This document shows positions 24,799 through 33,851 of a stretch of DNA of 64,000 nucleotides, piece after piece; within the stretch, counting starts at the first letter, position 1; the number at the start of each line of letters is the position of its first letter. Origin of the DNA: Streptomyces noursei ATCC 11455 (lineage in GTDB: Bacteria > Actinomycetota > Actinomycetes > Streptomycetales > Streptomycetaceae); NCBI RefSeq assembly GCF_001704275.1, contig NZ_CP011533.1, positions 3,782,001 to 3,846,000 of the forward strand. The letters run 5' to 3'. The notes beneath the pieces are model-generated. The model was given only the letters and a program-made list of their open reading frames with translations, ran no database searches and had not been told where the DNA came from. The position numbers and the translations under genes are program-made.

Positions 24799-25221
24799 GT
24801 GACCGCACGACGACCACTACTGACCGCCGCTGCCGCGGGATCGGTGCTGTTCGCCCTGTGGTTCGTGCCGTCCGCCAACGCGCTCGTGGAAGATGACGGA
24901 GCGACACATTCCGGCCTGCGGACGCAATCCGCGCCGGCCGCTCCGGGGCAGGCGAATGTGTCGGACCCGTCCGGCGCCGAGAGGCATACCGGCGACGGAT
25001 CCGCCGAAAAGAAGAATTCCGATACGCGGGAGTCCGGCATCGGTTCGACCACCACCCGGCCCGGCGGCGCGCCGGCCGAGAACGGCGGACCGGCCCACTA
25101 CCTCGCCGACACCGGCAGCCCCGACACCACGCCCTACGCGGTCGGCGGCGCGGCCTGCCTGGTGCTCGGCGCGGCGCTGGTCGGCTACTCCGTGCACCGC
25201 ACCCGCGACGAGACCGCCTGA
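24799..25221 (+). CDS. LAxTG sortase-anchored small surface protein
   Basis: 140 residues, GTG start after GGGGGATAG. Signal peptide (about 1-28, LLTAAAAGSVLFALWFVPSANA), a hydrophilic Ser/Gly/Thr/Glu-rich body, then LADTG at 102-106, a hydrophobic span (YAVGGAACLVLGAALVGYSV) and the basic tail HRTRDETA. This is the layout of a cell-wall sorting signal; LAxTG is the form used by class E sortases in Streptomyces (as in chaplins). The body has no recognisable domain, so it is likely a short wall-linked peptide. No sortase gene lies in the window. Confidence 0.85.
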   Translation: MTARRPLLTAAAAGSVLFALWFVPSANALVEDDGATHSGLRTQSAPAAPGQANVSDPSGAERHTGDGSAEKKNSDTRESGIGSTTTRPGGAPAENGGPAHYLADTGSPDTTPYAVGGAACLVLGAALVGYSVHRTRDETA

Positions 25222-25257
25222 GCCGGGCGCGCACCCGCCGGCCCGCGCGGATCGGAG

Positions 25258-25279
25258 GGGGCGGTCCGCGGACCGCCCC
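25258..25279. terminator. 22-base perfect palindrome between convergent genes
   Basis: Arms GGGGCGGTCCG / CGGACCGCCCC. It lies between the ends of the LAxTG gene and hutH; as a perfect palindrome it can terminate in both directions. Confidence 0.6.
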
Positions 25280-25336
25280 GCCCCGGATGCCGGCCGCGGC
25301 CGACGCGCGGCCCCGTGCCGCCGAGTTGAGGTGCCG

Positions 25337-26881
25337 TCAGGCCAGTCGGCCGGTGACCGACTCCGCCGCCGCCACCAGCTTCCCGTCCCGCACGAAGGCG
25401 TACGCCGCCTCCAGGTCCGGCGCCAGGAAGCGGTCCTCGCCCGGCCCCTGGACGCCCGCTGCGCGCAGCGCGTCCAGCACCGCGCGGGTCGCCGGCGCGG
25501 GCGTCAGTCCCTCGCGCAGCTCGACGGCGCGGGTCGCGGCGTAGAGCTCGACGGCGACGACCCGGGTGAGGTTGTCCACCGCGGTGCGCAGCTTGCGCGC
25601 CGCCGACCAGCCCATCGAGACGTGGTCCTCCTGCATGGCGGAGGACGGGATGGAGTCCACCGACGCCGGTGCGGCCAGCCGCTTCAGTTCGCTGACCAGC
25701 GCGGCCTGCGTGTACTGGGCGATCATCAGGCCCGAGTCGACGCCCGGGTCGCCGGCCAGGAAGGCGGGCAGCCCGTGCGAGCGGTTCTTGTCCAGCAGGC
25801 GGTCGGTGCGGCGCTCGGCGATCGAGCCGAGGTCGGCCGCGGCGATGGCCAGGAAGTCCAGCGCGTAGGCGACCGGTGCGCCGTGGAAGTTGCCGTTGGA
25901 CTCCACCCGGCCGTCGGGCAGCACGACGGGGTTGTCGACGGCGGCGGCCAGCTCCCGGTCGGCGACCAGACGGGCGTGCGCGAGGGTGTCCCGGCCGGCG
26001 CCGGCGACCTGCGGGGCGCAGCGGATGGAGTAGGCGTCCTGGACGCGCGGGGCATCGTCCTGGTGGTGGCCGGTGAGGCCGGAACCGGCCAGGAACGTCA
26101 GCATGTTGGCGGCCGAGGCGGCCTGGCCCGGGTGCGGCCGGATGGCGTGCAGCTCGGGCGCGAGGACCTTGTCGGTGCCCAGCAGGGCCTCCATGGAGAG
26201 CGCGGCGGTGATGTCCGCGGAGGTGAACAGCCGGGCCAGGTCGGCGCAGGCCATCACCAGCATGCCGAGCATGCCGTCGGTGCCGTTGAGGAGCGCCAGC
26301 CCCTCCTTCTCGCGGAGCTCGACGGGCGCTATGCCGTGCGCGGCCAGCAGCTCGCCGGAGGGCCGGACGACGCCGTCGGGGCCCTCCGCCTCGCCCTCGC
26401 CCATCAGCGTCAGCGCGCAGTGCGAGAGCGGCGCGAGGTCGCCGGAGCAGCCGAGCGAGCCGTACTCGTGGACGACCGGGGTGATCCCGGCGTTCAGGAG
26501 GGCGGCCATGGTCTCGACGACCACCGGGCGGACGCCGGTGTGCCCCGAGGCGAGGGTCTTCAGCCGCAGGAACATCAGGGCGCGGACCACCTCGCGCTCG
26601 ACCCGCGGGCCCATGCCGGCCGCGTGCGAGCGCACGATGTTGCGCTGGAGCTGGGCCCGCAGTTCGGGGCTGATGTGCCGGACGGCGAGGGCGCCGAAGC
26701 CGGTGGAGACGCCGTAGACCGGGTCGGGCTTGGCGGCGAGTTCGTCGATGAAGGCGCGCGAGGCGGCGACGGCGGCGCGGGCCTCCTCGGACAGCTCGAT
26801 CCGCGCCGCGCCGCGGGCCACCGCGATGACGTCCTGTGCGGTGGTGCCGGACGTCCCCAGCACCACAGTGTGCATATCCAT
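25337..26881 (-). CDS. hutH: histidine ammonia-lyase HutH
   Basis: 514 residues. Removes ammonia from L-histidine to give urocanate, the first step of histidine use. The electrophilic MIO cofactor forms from the tripeptide in YGSLGCSGDLAPLSH: Cys145-Ser146-Gly147 here, with Cys where most members have Ala. From recall, Streptomyces HutH proteins also have this, so it is a lineage trait. The catalytic Tyr is in DPVYGVSTGFG (Tyr57); HHQDDAPRVQDAYSIRC and the C-terminal QEDHVSMG block are canonical. Start ATG 26881 (MDM); ATG 26875 is an alternative. It stands alone; no other hut genes are in the window. Confidence 0.95.
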   Translation of the reverse strand: MDMHTVVLGTSGTTAQDVIAVARGAARIELSEEARAAVAASRAFIDELAAKPDPVYGVSTGFGALAVRHISPELRAQLQRNIVRSHAAGMGPRVEREVVRALMFLRLKTLASGHTGVRPVVVETMAALLNAGITPVVHEYGSLGCSGDLAPLSHCALTLMGEGEAEGPDGVVRPSGELLAAHGIAPVELREKEGLALLNGTDGMLGMLVMACADLARLFTSADITAALSMEALLGTDKVLAPELHAIRPHPGQAASAANMLTFLAGSGLTGHHQDDAPRVQDAYSIRCAPQVAGAGRDTLAHARLVADRELAAAVDNPVVLPDGRVESNGNFHGAPVAYALDFLAIAAADLGSIAERRTDRLLDKNRSHGLPAFLAGDPGVDSGLMIAQYTQAALVSELKRLAAPASVDSIPSSAMQEDHVSMGWSAARKLRTAVDNLTRVVAVELYAATRAVELREGLTPAPATRAVLDALRAAGVQGPGEDRFLAPDLEAAYAFVRDGKLVAAAESVTGRLA

Positions 26882-26990
26882 ATTCAGGCACCCTAGAGAC
26901 TGAATCGCCAGATGTCACCACCGGATTTCGGGATCACCCCTTACCGATCATCGCCCGCGCCGACCGCGCCTCGTCACCCGGCACCCCGCG

Positions 26991-28169
26991 TCACCTCCGG
27001 AACCTCCGTCGCTCCGGCCCCGGCGGCGGCTCCGGCGAGTCCGCCAGCCGCACCACCGGGTCGTCCGCGCCGCCGAGCCGCCCGGCCACCACCGGCCCAG
27101 CGGACTTCGCCGCCTTGGCCCGGTACTGGGCGGCGTCCGCGAGCCGGAAGAGGCGGCGGGCGCTGTGCACCGGCCCGATCGGGTCGCCGGTCGAGGCGAC
27201 CCCGACCGCGACCCCCTCGCCGAGGTCCAGCTCACCGGCCCGCCGGCACAGCTCACCGGCCACCTTGGCCACCTCCTCGCTCCCCGGACCGACCGCCAGC
27301 AGGCAGAACTCGTCGCCGCCCAGCCGCGCCACGAGCGTCCCCGGCAGCATCGCGCCGCACAGCGACAGCACCGACCCGAAGCGCTCCAGCAGCCGGTCGC
27401 CGACCGCGTGCCCGCGCGAGTCGTTCACCTGCTTCAGCCCGTTCAGATCGCACACCACCAGGCTGACCGCCACACCGTCCACGCGGTGCCGCTCCAACGC
27501 CTCGTCCAGTCGCATGTCGACGGCCCGACGGTTGGCCAGGCCGGTCAGCGCGTCGGTGAACGCCAGTCGGCGGGCCTCCGCGAGCCGCTCGGTCTGGGCG
27601 ATCCCGGCGGCCGTGACGGCGGCCAGCACGGTCGCGAAATCGACGTCCGCCCGCCCGAACACCGGCTCCCCGGCCCGCCGCGCCACATACAGCTCGCCCC
27701 ATGCCCGGCCGTGCAGCACGATCGGGGCCACCACGCAGCAGCCCCGGCCGCGCCGGCGCAGCGCGGCCACCCGCTGATGGTTGTACGAGCCCCCCACCGG
27801 CCCGCCCTCCCGCGGCCCGCCCTCAGCGAACTCCACCCACGCGCCGGGCTCCCCGCCACCGGCCCACTGCTCGTGCAGGAACTCGACGACCTCCGGGAAC
27901 TCGTGCACCGGATACGCCTCGTCGTCGGGGAACTCCCGCTCCCCCGGGGCGAGTTCGCCGACGTTCGCCAGCACCCGCAGCCGCCCGCGCTCACGCTCCC
28001 ACTTGGAGAGGGCCGCGAAGGAGCCCGCCAGCGCCCGCCGTGCGCCCTGCGCGGCGGCCCGGGCCGAGTCGCGCAGCGCCGGCGCGGCGGCCATCGCCTG
28101 CGCCAGCTCCACCACGGCCCGCAGCCTCGCGTCAGCCTCGCCCGTCACCGGATCCTCACATTCCGTCAC
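26991..28169 (-). CDS. GAF-GGDEF diguanylate cyclase
   Basis: About 392 residues. An N-terminal GAF-like sensor (about 15-195, with the conserved VVAPIVLHGRAWGELYVAR block) is joined by a short coiled helix (AQTERLAEARRL) to a GGDEF domain: FTDALTGLANRR, CDLNGLKQVNDSRGHAVGD and RLGGDEF at about 284-288. All catalytic residues for making cyclic-di-GMP from two GTP look intact. The RxxD inhibitory site normally a few residues before GGDEF is replaced by MLPG, so no product inhibition is expected. No EAL domain. I take GTG 28169 because GGAG lies 10 bases upstream; GTG 28178 is the longer choice. It resembles the cytosolic CdgE type of Streptomyces, but I do not assign the name. Confidence 0.88.
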   Translation of the reverse strand: MTECEDPVTGEADARLRAVVELAQAMAAAPALRDSARAAAQGARRALAGSFAALSKWERERGRLRVLANVGELAPGEREFPDDEAYPVHEFPEVVEFLHEQWAGGGEPGAWVEFAEGGPREGGPVGGSYNHQRVAALRRRGRGCCVVAPIVLHGRAWGELYVARRAGEPVFGRADVDFATVLAAVTAAGIAQTERLAEARRLAFTDALTGLANRRAVDMRLDEALERHRVDGVAVSLVVCDLNGLKQVNDSRGHAVGDRLLERFGSVLSLCGAMLPGTLVARLGGDEFCLLAVGPGSEEVAKVAGELCRRAGELDLGEGVAVGVASTGDPIGPVHSARRLFRLADAAQYRAKAAKSAGPVVAGRLGGADDPVVRLADSPEPPPGPERRRFRR

Positions 28170-28258
28170 CGTGAGCACGCTCCGTACTACAGCGTAGGAA
28201 TGATTGACCCGATTCGCCCCTTCCGCTGGTCAGCGACCGGACGGGGCGGGGCGGAGCG

Positions 28259-29062
28259 TCACTCCCCCGGCCAGTTCGGGTCCCGCTTCTCGTTGAAGGC
28301 CGCGACCCCCTCGGCCCGGTCCCCGGAGAACGCCACGCTGCGCCAGGCGCCGTCCTCCAGGTCCAGCCCGGCCCGCAGATCCAGGCCCTGGCCGAGCCGC
28401 ATGGCGCGCTTGGCCGCGCGCAGCCCCACCGGCGAGTTACGGGCCATCGCGGCGGCCAGCTCCAGCGCCTCCGTCCGGTCCTGCCCGTCCGCCACCACCC
28501 GGTCCACCAGCCCCAGCTCGCCGGCCTCGGCCGCCGGCACCCGGCGCGCGGTGAACACCAGCTCGGCGGCGCGCGCCGCGCCCACCCGGCGCGGCAGCAG
28601 CTGCGTCCCGCCCCCGCCGGGGATGACGCCCACCGACACCTCCGGCAGCCCCACCACCGCGGTGCCGTCCGCGACGATCAGATCGCAGGCCAGCGCCAAC
28701 TCGTAACCGCCACCGAGCGCGAAGCCGTGCACCGCCGCGATCGTCGGCATCGGCAGCTCCAGCACCCCGGTGTACGCGGCCCGGGTGCGCGGCCGCTGCC
28801 GCATCAGATCGGCGTCGGTGAAGGAGTTCCGCTCCTTGAGGTCGGCCCCCACGCAGAACGCCCGCTCATGGGTGGAGGTGAGCACCACCGCCCGCACGGA
28901 ACGGTCGGCGGCCAGCTCGGCGCACGCCTGTGCCAGCGCGTCGGCCATCGCCGTCGACACCGCGTTCATCGCCTTCGGCCGGTCCATGACCAGCTCCGCC
29001 ACGAAGCCGTGCCGCGCCACGCCGACCCACTCGTCCGCACCGAACCGCCGCATACCGCTCAT
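28259..29062 (-). CDS. enoyl-CoA hydratase/isomerase family protein
   Basis: 267 residues, crotonase fold. Oxyanion-hole motifs AFCVGADLKE and AVHGFALGGGYELALACD are intact, followed by LPEVSVGVIPGGGGTQLLPR, with both glutamates (GYEL and PEVS) where catalytic acids sit in true hydratases. It should therefore hydrate trans-2-enoyl-CoA in fatty-acid or branched-chain degradation. Substrate not predictable. Start ATG 29062. It lies between two cyclic-nucleotide synthesis genes on the same strand, with gaps of about 90-100 bases on each side, so loose co-transcription is possible. Confidence 0.9.
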   Translation of the reverse strand: MSGMRRFGADEWVGVARHGFVAELVMDRPKAMNAVSTAMADALAQACAELAADRSVRAVVLTSTHERAFCVGADLKERNSFTDADLMRQRPRTRAAYTGVLELPMPTIAAVHGFALGGGYELALACDLIVADGTAVVGLPEVSVGVIPGGGGTQLLPRRVGAARAAELVFTARRVPAAEAGELGLVDRVVADGQDRTEALELAAAMARNSPVGLRAAKRAMRLGQGLDLRAGLDLEDGAWRSVAFSGDRAEGVAAFNEKRDPNWPGE

Positions 29063-29161
29063 GCCGCCCTCCCGATTCCCGGTTAACGATCGTTGACCCG
29101 ACCGCTGAGGATCATGTCAGCTCGCGCCGGTTTACGGCAGGGCCCACCGCGGCCGTGCACC

Positions 29162-30403
29162 TCACCCGCGCCGGGTCAACATCCACGGCTCGACGACGCC
29201 CAGACCGCGCACCGGCCGCTGCCACATCGGCTGCAGCGCGAAGCGGTACGGGGGCGGCGGGCTGCCGGTGCCCTCCTGGGCGGCCTTCTCCGCCGCCGCG
29301 GCATCCGCCTCGGAGACCGGTGCGTCGCCCGTACGCCCCAGTTCCTCCGCGAACGCCTGGTCCACCAGCACGGTGTCCTTCGGTGCTATCGAGGTCAGCC
29401 GGCTGGCCAGGTTGACGGTCGTCCCGAAGACATCGCCCATACGGGTCGTGACCGTGCCGAACGCGATGCCCACCCGCAGCTCGGGCATCGTCTCGTCGTG
29501 GCCCATGGTCTCGATCAGCCGCAGCCCGATCTCGGCGGCGATGCCCGCGTCGTCCGCCGCGAAGAGCACCTCGTCGCCCAGGGTCTTGATGAGCCGGCCG
29601 CCGTGCGCGGCGACCAGATCGGCGGCGGTGGTCTCGAACGCCTCGACCAGCTCGCCCAGTTCCTCTTCCTCCAGCCGCCGCGTCAGTCGGGTGAACCCGA
29701 CCAGGTCGGCGAACCCGACGGCCAGTCGCCGGTCCACCATCTCCGCGTCGTCCTGCGCCTGGACCACCCGCCCGGTGGCCGCGGCCAGCTGCCGCCGCCA
29801 CACGTAGACCAGGAACTCCTCCAACTCCGGGAGCAGCAGCTCGACCAGCGGATAGGTGATCTCCGTACGGGTCAGGCCGGAGTCCTGGGGCTCGGTCAGC
29901 CCCTCCAGGAACGAGTCGATCTGCCAGTCGGCGAGCCGCGCGGTGGTCTGACCGGTGGAACGGGCGACCTGCACCGCCATCGCCTCGCTCAGCAGCCCCG
30001 CCTCGACGAGACCGGCTAGCCGGCGCAGCGCCAGCACGTCGGCCTCGGTGAGGGCCTTGACCTGGCCGATGTCCGCGAAGCCCATGGCCCGCCAGAAGCG
30101 GGCCGCGAGGTCCATGGAGACGCCGGCGCTGCGGGCCGCCTGGAACGGCGTGTAGCGGCGCTCGGCCCCGAGGATGAGCTGTTCGAGCTTCACGGCGATG
30201 TTGTTCTCGCCGGTCTCGCCGTTGTCTTCGACGACGCCGTCGCCCGCTTCGGGACCGCCTGCGGGATCGCCCGCAGGGGCCTCACCCACCGCCTCGCCCT
30301 CGGCGTCCGCGCCGCGCGGGGTGGCCCCCGACTCGTCGGCCGTCACCGACCGCTCCCTGTCCGTTCCCTGCGCACGGCCCTTCCGATCTCGCTGCTCGCC
30401 CAT
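29162..30403 (-). CDS. cya: adenylate cyclase, class III
   Basis: 413 residues from ATG 30403, with GGGAGCGG just upstream. A Pro/Glu/Gly-rich disordered N terminus (to about 65) is followed by a helical region starting LEQLILGAERRYTPFQAARSAGVS that resembles the regulatory domain of the Streptomyces cAMP cyclase. The catalytic domain follows: VGFADLVGFTRLT with the metal Asp, KTLGDEVLFAAD with the second Asp, GIAFGTVTTRMGDVFGTTVNLASRLT and the ALQPMWQRPVRGLG C terminus. It converts ATP to cAMP, needed for spore germination and development in Streptomyces. No transmembrane segment. Position next to birA and pccB matches the cya locus as I remember it. Confidence 0.93.
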   Translation of the reverse strand: MGEQRDRKGRAQGTDRERSVTADESGATPRGADAEGEAVGEAPAGDPAGGPEAGDGVVEDNGETGENNIAVKLEQLILGAERRYTPFQAARSAGVSMDLAARFWRAMGFADIGQVKALTEADVLALRRLAGLVEAGLLSEAMAVQVARSTGQTTARLADWQIDSFLEGLTEPQDSGLTRTEITYPLVELLLPELEEFLVYVWRRQLAAATGRVVQAQDDAEMVDRRLAVGFADLVGFTRLTRRLEEEELGELVEAFETTAADLVAAHGGRLIKTLGDEVLFAADDAGIAAEIGLRLIETMGHDETMPELRVGIAFGTVTTRMGDVFGTTVNLASRLTSIAPKDTVLVDQAFAEELGRTGDAPVSEADAAAAEKAAQEGTGSPPPPYRFALQPMWQRPVRGLGVVEPWMLTRRG

Positions 30404-30612
30404 GATCCGCTCCCTGCCGACGGACCGCCTCAACGATACGGCAGGTGTGCTCTGCCTCACGTAGCCGCTGCGCTCGGCTTCTTCCCACGTTGGGGTCGTG
30501 GTGGTGGCCGATTCCGCCGAACCACCTCCCCCCGCCGCGGCGGGCGACCCGCGACCGCCAGGGTCCGGTGGAACGAAGGAACCCACCGCAACCCCGACGA
30601 GGACGGACCGAC

Positions 30613-31479
30613 CTACGCCGGTCGGAGGTGCACGATGTCGCCGGCGTCCACCGGTTGTTGGACGCCGTCCGACGTGGCGAGGACGAGGCGGCCGTCGGCG
30701 TCGAGCGCGACCGCCTCGCCGTCGATCGAGCGGTCGCCCGGCAGGTGCGCCCGCACCTTGCGCCCCAGCGTCGCGCAGCCCGCCGCGTACGCCGTCTGGA
30801 GGCGGCACGCGCCCGGATCGCCGTCCGCTTCCTGCCATTCGCCGTACCACTGCTCCAGCGAGCGGAGGACGGCCCGCAGCAGCGGGTCCCGGTCGGTGTT
30901 GGCGGCGCCCGCGAGGGCCAGCGAGCCGGCGGTGGGGACGGGGAGTTCGTCGGCGGTGAGCGAGACGTTGAGGCCCATGCCGATGACGACGCCGTCGGCG
31001 GCGCGTTCGGCGAGGATGCCGCCGAGCTTGCGTTCCGCGCCGTCCACCGTGATCAGCAGGTCGTTGGGCCACTTGAGCGCGGTGTCGACGCCGGCGGAGC
31101 GGGCGATCGCGGTGGCCGCGGCCACCCCGGTGAGGAGGGGGAGCCAGCCCCAGCGGGCCGGCGGCACGGTCGGCGTGAGGTAGACGGAGAAGAAGAGCCC
31201 GGAGCGGGGCGGCGCCGACCAGCGGCGGTCGAGCCGGCCGCGGGCGGCGGACTGTTCCTCGGCGATGAGGACGGCGCCCTCGCGCAGGCCGCCGGCCGCC
31301 GCCCGCTCGACGAGGTCGGTGTTGGTGGACCCGGTGGCGGGGACGACGTCCAGTGAGGACCAGAGCGAGCCGGGGCGGACGAGGGCCCGGCGCAGCGCGT
31401 TCGCGTTCAGCGGCGGGCGGCTCAGATCACTCCAGCGACCGGCGTCTTTGTCCCGGTTTTCCGGTGGTTGAGGCGTCAT
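30613..31479 (-). CDS. birA: biotin--[acyl-CoA carboxylase] ligase
   Basis: 288 residues. Ligates biotin, via biotinyl-AMP, to the carboxyl-carrier lysine of carboxylases. Motifs: DVVPATGSTNTDL, the biotin loop ARGRLDRRWSAP, SGLFFSVYL, ALKWPNDLLI, KLGGILAE and a C-terminal SH3-like part (GRLVLATSDGVQQPVDAGDIVHLRP). There is no N-terminal DNA-binding domain, so this is the monofunctional type that does not repress biotin synthesis. It is divergent from pccB (131 bases apart), and its substrate AccA2 is encoded at 38098-39867. The open frame upstream of ATG 31479 is not protein-like. Confidence 0.93.
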   Translation of the reverse strand: MTPQPPENRDKDAGRWSDLSRPPLNANALRRALVRPGSLWSSLDVVPATGSTNTDLVERAAAGGLREGAVLIAEEQSAARGRLDRRWSAPPRSGLFFSVYLTPTVPPARWGWLPLLTGVAAATAIARSAGVDTALKWPNDLLITVDGAERKLGGILAERAADGVVIGMGLNVSLTADELPVPTAGSLALAGAANTDRDPLLRAVLRSLEQWYGEWQEADGDPGACRLQTAYAAGCATLGRKVRAHLPGDRSIDGEAVALDADGRLVLATSDGVQQPVDAGDIVHLRPA

Positions 31480-31610
31480 GGCCCCAGCCTAGGTGTGGTC
31501 AACGACGCAGTGCCGCAGAGCAGTCCCGCCGATACGCTACGAGTCGGTAGCCACACCCGTACCTCCCCCAGTACGAGTGCCAGTCCAGGACGAGCAGGAG
31601 CCGCATCCCG

Positions 31611-33200
31611 ATGTCCGAACCGGAAGCAAACATCCACACCACCGCGGGCAAATTGGCGGATCTGCAGCGACGGGTCGAGGAAGCCACGCATGCCGGCTCC
31701 GCCCGTGCGGTGGAAAAGCAGCACGCCAAGGGGAAGTTGACGGCGCGTGAGCGCATCGATCTCCTGCTGGACGAGGGCTCGTTCGTCGAGCTCGACGAGT
31801 TCGCCCGGCACCGGTCGACGAATTTCGGGATCGAGAAGAACCGGCCGTACGGCGATGGCGTGGTCACGGGTTACGGAACGGTCGACGGGCGGCCGGTCTG
31901 TGTGTATTCACAGGACTTCACGATCTTCGGCGGGTCGCTCGGCGAGGTCTACGGCGAGAAGATCGTCAAGGTGATGGACTTCGCGCTGAAGAACGGCTGT
32001 CCGGTCATCGGGATCAATGACGGCGGCGGTGCCCGCATTCAGGAGGGCGTGGCCGCCCTCGGGCTGTTCGCAGAGATTTTCCGGCGGAATGTGCACGCGT
32101 CGGGCGTGGTGCCGCAGATTTCCCTGATCGTGGGTCCGTGCGCGGGTGGCGCGGTGTATTCGCCGGCCATCACGGATTTCACGGTGATGGTCGACCAGAC
32201 CTCGCACATGTTCATCACCGGGCCGGACGTCATCAAGACGGTGACGGGCGAGGACGTCGGTTTCGAGGAGCTGGGCGGGGCCCGTACGCACAACACCACC
32301 TCGGGCGTGGCGCACCACATGGCGGGCGACGAGAAGGACGCCATCGAGTACGTCAAGGGGCTGCTGTCGTACCTGCCGTCGAACAACCTCTCCGATCCGC
32401 CGGCCTTCCCGGAGGACGCGGACCTGGCGGTCACCGACGCGGACCGTGAGCTGGACACGCTGATCCCGGACTCGGCCAACCAGCCGTACGACATGCACAC
32501 CGCGATCGAGCACGTGCTGGACGACGGCGAATTCCTGGAGACCCAGGCGCTGTTCGCGCCGAACATCCTCACCGGGTTCGGGCGGGTCGAGGGGCACTCG
32601 GTCGGCGTGGTGGCCAACCAGCCGATGCAGTTCGCGGGCTGTCTGGACATCAACGCGAGCGAGAAGGCCGCGCGGTTCGTGCGCACCTGCGACGCGTTCA
32701 ACATCCCGGTGCTGACGTTCGTCGACGTCCCGGGCTTCCTGCCGGGCACGGACCAGGAGTACGACGGGATCATCCGGCGCGGCGCCAAGCTGATCTACGC
32801 CTACGCGGAGGCGACGGTTCCGCTGATCACCGTGATCACCCGGAAGGCGTTCGGCGGCGCGTACGACGTCATGGGCTCCAAGCACCTGGGCGCGGACCTG
32901 AACCTCGCCTGGCCGACCGCGCAGATCGCCGTGATGGGCGCCCAGGGCGCGGTCAACATCCTGCACCGCCGGACGCTGGCGGCGATCGAGGACCCGGCCG
33001 CGCAGGAGACCCGCCGCCAGGAGCTGATCCAGGAGTACGAGGACACCCTGCTGAACCCCTACGTCGCGGCCGAGCGGGGCTATGTCGACGCGGTGATCAT
33101 GCCGTCCGACACCCGGCGGCACATCGTCCGCGGGCTGCGCACGCTGCGCAACAAGCGGGAGGCGCTGCCGCCGAAGAAGCACGGCAACATCCCGCTGTAG
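31611..33200 (+). CDS. pccB: propionyl-CoA carboxylase beta (carboxyltransferase) subunit
   Basis: 529 residues. Transfers the carboxyl group from biotin to acyl-CoA, giving methylmalonyl-CoA (or malonyl-CoA), the extender units of polyketides. Both crotonase-like halves are present: [13 protein letters not shown] with its oxyanion Gly-Gly, and [16 protein letters not shown]. The Asp at residue 419 in GGAYDVMG is the position known to set propionyl-CoA preference (Asp in PccB, Ile in AccB). Start ATG 31611 has AGGAG 10 bases upstream. The epsilon subunit gene follows after 25 bases; the biotinylated alpha subunit is encoded 5 kb away at 38098. Confidence 0.95.
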   Translation: MSEPEANIHTTAGKLADLQRRVEEATHAGSARAVEKQHAKGKLTARERIDLLLDEGSFVELDEFARHRSTNFGIEKNRPYGDGVVTGYGTVDGRPVCVYSQDFTIFGGSLGEVYGEKIVKVMDFALKNGCPVIGINDGGGARIQEGVAALGLFAEIFRRNVHASGVVPQISLIVGPCAGGAVYSPAITDFTVMVDQTSHMFITGPDVIKTVTGEDVGFEELGGARTHNTTSGVAHHMAGDEKDAIEYVKGLLSYLPSNNLSDPPAFPEDADLAVTDADRELDTLIPDSANQPYDMHTAIEHVLDDGEFLETQALFAPNILTGFGRVEGHSVGVVANQPMQFAGCLDINASEKAARFVRTCDAFNIPVLTFVDVPGFLPGTDQEYDGIIRRGAKLIYAYAEATVPLITVITRKAFGGAYDVMGSKHLGADLNLAWPTAQIAVMGAQGAVNILHRRTLAAIEDPAAQETRRQELIQEYEDTLLNPYVAAERGYVDAVIMPSDTRRHIVRGLRTLRNKREALPPKKHGNIPL

Positions 33201-33225
33201 TCCCCGCCGTAGGAGGTCGATGACG

Positions 33226-33441
33226 ATGATCAAGGTCGTACGGGGCAATCCCACGCCCGAGGAGCTGGCCGCCGCGCTGGCGGTGGTCAAGGCCCGGGCG
33301 GCGGCGGTGGCCGCCGGCGCCGCGCCGGACAGCGGTGGGCGCGGCAGCGAGTGGTCGGATCCGGCGGCGACGGTTCCGGCCCGGTCCCGGATGCCCCATC
33401 CGGGACCGCGGGCCTGGCGGACCAGCTTCTGGCCGCGATGA
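33226..33441 (+). CDS. pccE: acyl-CoA carboxylase epsilon subunit
   Basis: 71 residues. The N-terminal IKVVRGNPTPEELAAALAVVKARAAA is the conserved part of the small epsilon subunits that tether alpha and beta subunits in actinobacterial carboxylases and raise activity. The C-terminal half is disordered, ending in PGPRAWRTSFWPR. I chose ATG 33226 because AGGAGG (33211-33216) is 9 bases upstream; ATG 33220 is in frame but only 3 bases from it. Directly downstream of pccB in one operon. Confidence 0.92.
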   Translation: MIKVVRGNPTPEELAAALAVVKARAAAVAAGAAPDSGGRGSEWSDPAATVPARSRMPHPGPRAWRTSFWPR

Positions 33442-33490
33442 CCCGCGGAACAGATCGGTGCATTGTGCACTGACTAGTCCTTGGCGGTGC

Positions 33491-33518
33491 GGCGCCTGAG
33501 TATGCGTACTCAGGCGCC
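33491..33518. terminator. 12-bp hairpin after the epsilon subunit gene
   Basis: GGCGCCTGAGTA-TGCG-TACTCAGGCGCC, perfect arms. It lies 50 bases after the pccE stop and 30 bases before the small membrane protein gene, so it may be a terminator, an attenuator, or an operator; it has no T-run. Confidence 0.6.
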
Positions 33519-33548
33519 GTCGCCGTCGAGGGCGGGAGGATCGAGGCC

Positions 33549-33677
33549 ATGCTGTGGTCCGATCCGCCCGATGAACCGCCCGAGGAGCTGCGCGAGGTGC
33601 AGGCGAAGCTCCGTCGGATGGGCTTCGTGCTCGCCACGGCGATCATGGTGGGGACGCTGGTGCTCCTGATCAGGTGA
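33549..33677 (+). CDS. 42-residue membrane protein
   Basis: Reads MLWSDPPDEPPEELREVQAK and then one membrane span (FVLATAIMVGTLVLLI) to a terminal Arg. GGGAGGA at 33534-33540 is 8 bases before the ATG, which strongly supports translation. The acidic Pro/Glu N terminus and C-terminal anchor suggest a tail-anchored small protein with its N terminus in the cytoplasm. It lies between the carboxylase epsilon gene and a penicillin-binding protein gene; function unknown. Confidence 0.75.
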   Translation: MLWSDPPDEPPEELREVQAKLRRMGFVLATAIMVGTLVLLIR

Positions 33678-33851
33678 CGCCCTCACGGGACCGGTGGTTC
33701 CCGCGGGTCCGGCACCCCATCCGCCCCACGGACCTCACCTCTCTCCGCAACCGCAGCGGCCGAATTTGCATCTTTCTCTCTCGACAGTGCAATTCGGGCA
33801 TGCGGCCGTGGAGTGACCGGCCGGCCGCCGTGCCGGCCGGGAGGGAAGATC

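Noticed and set aside
24702..24896. 64-codon plus-strand ORF with a good GGAGGG ribosome site
   Set aside because: The translation (Arg/Thr-rich) lacks coding bias and overlaps the real gene at 24799 in another frame.
26433..26450. Cys-Ser-Gly instead of Ala-Ser-Gly at the MIO site of HutH as a novelty
   Set aside because: From recall this variant is usual in Streptomyces HutH and still forms the cofactor.
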